A stretch of 31,390 bases of DNA, taken from Priapulus caudatus (Eukaryota; Priapulida; Priapulimorpha; Priapulimorphida; Priapulidae). Position 1 is the first letter of the stretch, and every line of letters starts with the position of its first letter. Positions 29,438 to 31,390 of this stretch are shown here, piece after piece. The position numbers were made by a program, and so were the translations under genes. The notes below the pieces were generated by a model. That model did not search any database. It was not told the origin of the DNA and saw only the letters and a program-made list of their open reading frames with translations. The stretch spans positions 109,706 to 141,095 of the forward strand of contig NW_014577891.1 of the NCBI RefSeq assembly GCF_000485595.1, written 5' to 3'.

Positions 29438-30795
29438 TTCTTCCGCCTCCTCCTTCTCCACCTAAGCTCTCCGCTTGCTCCCCTCCTCTTCTCCACCAGC
29501 CTTCCTCCCCTCCTCCTTCTCCAGGCCCACCTTCTCCCCCTTCTCCCCCACCTGCCTTCTCCACAGCTTCTCCCTTCTCCCCTCGCTCCTCCCCCAGCCT
29601 CCGCTTTCTCCCCTCCTTCTCCCGCTTTTCGGCTCCTTCTCCACCACTGGCTCCTCCCCCCTCCTTCTCGTCCCAGCATCTCCGCCCTCCTCCCACCACC
29701 TTCTCCCTTCTTCCCTCCTTCCTTCTCCAGCGCCAGCTTCATCCCGCTCGCATCTCCACCACCGCGCTCCGCTCTCTTCTCCCCTCCTCTCTCCACCAGC
29801 CGTTCTCCCCTCCTCCTTCTCCAACACCGTTCTCCCCTGCCTCCTTCTCCACCACTTCTCCCCCTCCTCTTCTCCCACCACCTTCTTCCTTCTCCCCCTT
29901 CCCTTCTCCACGCAGGCTTCTCCCTTCCTCGGCTTCCCACCAACCTTCTCCTTCTCCCCTTCGTCCTTCTCCTCCAACCAGCTTCTCCCTCTCCTCCTTC
30001 TCCACCAGCTTCTCCCCTCGCGCCCTGTCTCCGACCAGCCGGGGGGCCCTTCTCCCTTCTCCCGCTCCTTCCACCTTCTCCACCAGCTTCTTCCCCCCTC
30101 CTCCACCAGCCTTCCCCTTTCCCCTTCGGACCCCTCCTCCTCACCCCTCCTTCATCCCTTCTCTCGTTCTCAGCCCCTCCTCATCCACACAGCCTCCGCT
30201 TCCTCGCCCCTCCTTGCTCTCCTCCCATCCTTCTGCCACGCGAAGCCTTCTCTCCTCCTGCGCCCCTCACCACCTTCTCCCTTCTCCCCCTCCTCCACAC
30301 CTTCTTCCTTCTCCCCCTCCCCTTCTCCGACCAGCTTCTCCCCCGCCTCCTTCTCTACCCCACCGTTCCCCCTTTCTCCCCCTCCTCCTTCTCCAGCCAG
30401 CTCTCCCGCCCTCTCTCCACCAGCTTCTCTGCTTCTGCCCCCTCTCCACCAGCTCCTTCTCCCCCTCCTTCTCCCTTTTCTCCTTCTCCAGCCAGCTTCT
30501 CGCCCTCCTCCCTTCCGCCACCAGCTTCTCACGCCCTCCATCCACCACCTCTCTTCTCCCCCTCCTCCTTCTCCCACCAGCTTCCTCCACCCTTCCTCCT
30601 TTCTCCACACCTTCTCCTTCTCCCCTCCTTCCTTCTCCACGCAGCTTCCCCCTCTCCTCTCACCACTCTTCCTTTCTCCCCTTCCTCCATCTCCCATCAT
30701 CGCAGCTTCTTCCCCTCCTCCTTCTCCACCTACCTCCCCTTCTCCCCCTTCCTCCTTCTCCACCGCAGCGTTCTCCCTTCTGCCCTTCCTCATTC
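29438..30795 (+). repeat. Pyrimidine (CTTCTCC) minisatellite tract
   Basis: About 1350 bases mostly C and T, with a recurring unit near CTTCTCCACCAGCTTCTCC of about 24-36 bp and many indels. It is the strand-inverted counterpart of the purine tract, and the two meet at ~29437. Apparent proteins of 200-526 residues across it are not genes. Confidence 0.85.
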
Positions 30796-30822
30796 GCTAT
30801 GCCATCATTTTGACATCGGGTC

Positions 30823-30844
30823 ATACGGCCGCCGTCGGCCGTAT
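30823..30844. repeat. Short perfect hairpin
   Basis: ATACGGCCG-CCGT-CGGCCGTAT: a 9-bp perfect stem with a 4-base loop, just after the pyrimidine tract. AATAAA follows at about 30875. Confidence 0.7.
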
Positions 30845-31121
30845 AGGTGCCACCTCCGTGTTGGAGAGAGCAATAATAAACCTGCTTCTGTCCGTTCATT
30901 TTTGACGCAAATGGTTTAATACAAGCGACCCTGTTTGCTACAACAAAATGCGCTAAGACCTGACCTGCTGTGATGGTGGCAGTGCTCAGTTAACCAATGC
31001 GTAATTCTTTGCCTACTGCGCTTTACACCCAGCACCTCGTGCGCATTGCGCTGGGGCATGCGCAGTAGGCGCTAGGCGTAATCTGTCCAGGACTGGGGTA
31101 ATCCTCAGACCGTGACACCGG

Positions 31122-31318
31122 CTTCTGACGCACGACTAGCAAGTAGCCCTTATCCGGGAGTACGAACGCTGCCATGACCAATTTTCAATGAATGTTAACT
31201 AAATTAAGATATAAAGTTTAACATCTAATAACAACTGTAAATAGTATCTCCACAAAGCAAGATTGCTATCAGATAGTACAATGAGTATGATAAAGTGTTA
31301 CTCTATAGGCTACTTACA
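31122..31318 (-). CDS. Probable 5' end of the transposase-like gene (5' UTR intron and start codon)
   Basis: On the minus strand a donor TTCGTT/GTAAGT (exon end 31318) and an acceptor CTATTTACAG (exon start 31234) define an 83-base intron. The next exon has an ATG at 31175-31173 in context GTCATGG. It opens a short frame, MAAFVLPDKGYLLVVRQ, which runs exactly to the edge of the TIR element at 31122. Removing the element would join this frame to the lysine/arginine-rich start of the exon at 28008. This is inference: the peptide is short and no target-site duplication confirms the join. Confidence 0.42.
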
Positions 31319-31390
31319 ACGAACAGCAGAAGCTTGTTTACAACATCGTAGGGCCATAGCAACAGTTTGTCATGCAACATTTAAATTTCA

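Larger units (their letters stand above)
28009..31121. mobile_element. TIR-bounded element with polypurine/polypyrimidine core
   Basis: The ends are inverted copies: CCGGTGTCACGGTCTGAG from 28009 and CTCAGACCGTGACACCGG ending at 31121. The similarity continues further in (the ATTACCCC region and a GCATGCGCAGTAG word on both sides). Inside are four palindromic GC-rich units (28009-28545), an A/G tract (28591-29436), a C/T tract (29438-30795) and a ~320-bp right part with a short hairpin. No credible gene. It lies between the apparent start codon of the transposase-like gene and its first large exon. No clear target-site duplication, so the superfamily is open. Confidence 0.6.

Noticed and set aside
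28564-30919. Very long open frames (200-526 residues) on both strands
   Set aside because: They lie wholly in the purine/pyrimidine tracts. Their products are Arg/Gly/Glu or Ser/Pro/Leu low-complexity in every frame, and no frame shows a domain.
1-31390. tRNA or rRNA genes
   Set aside because: I saw no cloverleaf with A/B boxes and no rRNA-like conserved stretch on either strand; a dedicated scan was not possible.

Overview
This window is eukaryotic, from a metazoan genome and most likely a marine invertebrate. It has spliced genes with GT..AG introns, a clarin-family gene (an animal family), a CR1/L2-like LINE and dense DNA-transposon debris. The sequence does not fix the phylum. A 25-base N block (19938-19962) and a single N (25637) show it is draft assembly.

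Layout. 1-1476 is AT-rich and purine-rich non-coding DNA holding a short piggyBac-type MITE (360-814). 1477-5148 is a DNA element with ~280-bp terminal inverted repeats (TIRs) around a decayed gene of the 'CXC-domain' type. That gene's motif order resembles a FEN/XPG-like nuclease followed by a cysteine-rich CXC tail. 5214-5916 is a TTAA-flanked MITE with a duplicated end. 7775-13920 (minus strand) is an intact four-exon clarin-like gene whose splice phases all agree; one of its introns is loaded with repeats (hairpins, two related GAGCTAA-ending modules, a TTAA foldback element, nuclear-receptor-like half-site triplets). 14372-17893 is a complete LINE ORF carrying a 2A ribosome-skipping motif, a PHD-like finger, an AP-type endonuclease and a reverse transcriptase. 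17979-19937 is a broken Ty3/gypsy-like element that runs into the assembly gap. 20189-20601 (minus) is a MADF-type DNA-binding exon.

21370-31318 holds a convergent pair. A complete four-exon plus-strand gene of unknown function (412 residues) ends 86 bp from the end of a multi-exon minus-strand gene that looks like a P-element/THAP9-like transposase. The transposase gene has lost recognisable central exons. Its first coding exon appears to be split by a 3.1-kb TIR element (28009-31121). That element consists of four palindromic GC-rich units, an ~850-bp purine tract and an ~1350-bp pyrimidine tract.

How it fits together. Only the clarin-like gene looks like a conventional host gene. The LINE looks potentially intact. 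The rest is transposon sequence in various states of decay, with elements inserted into one another. The best candidates for something undescribed are the TIR-bounded CXC/nuclease element, the convergent gene pair with its transposase, and the polypurine/polypyrimidine foldback that interrupts it. All family assignments come from reading motifs and from recollection of families; no search was run.
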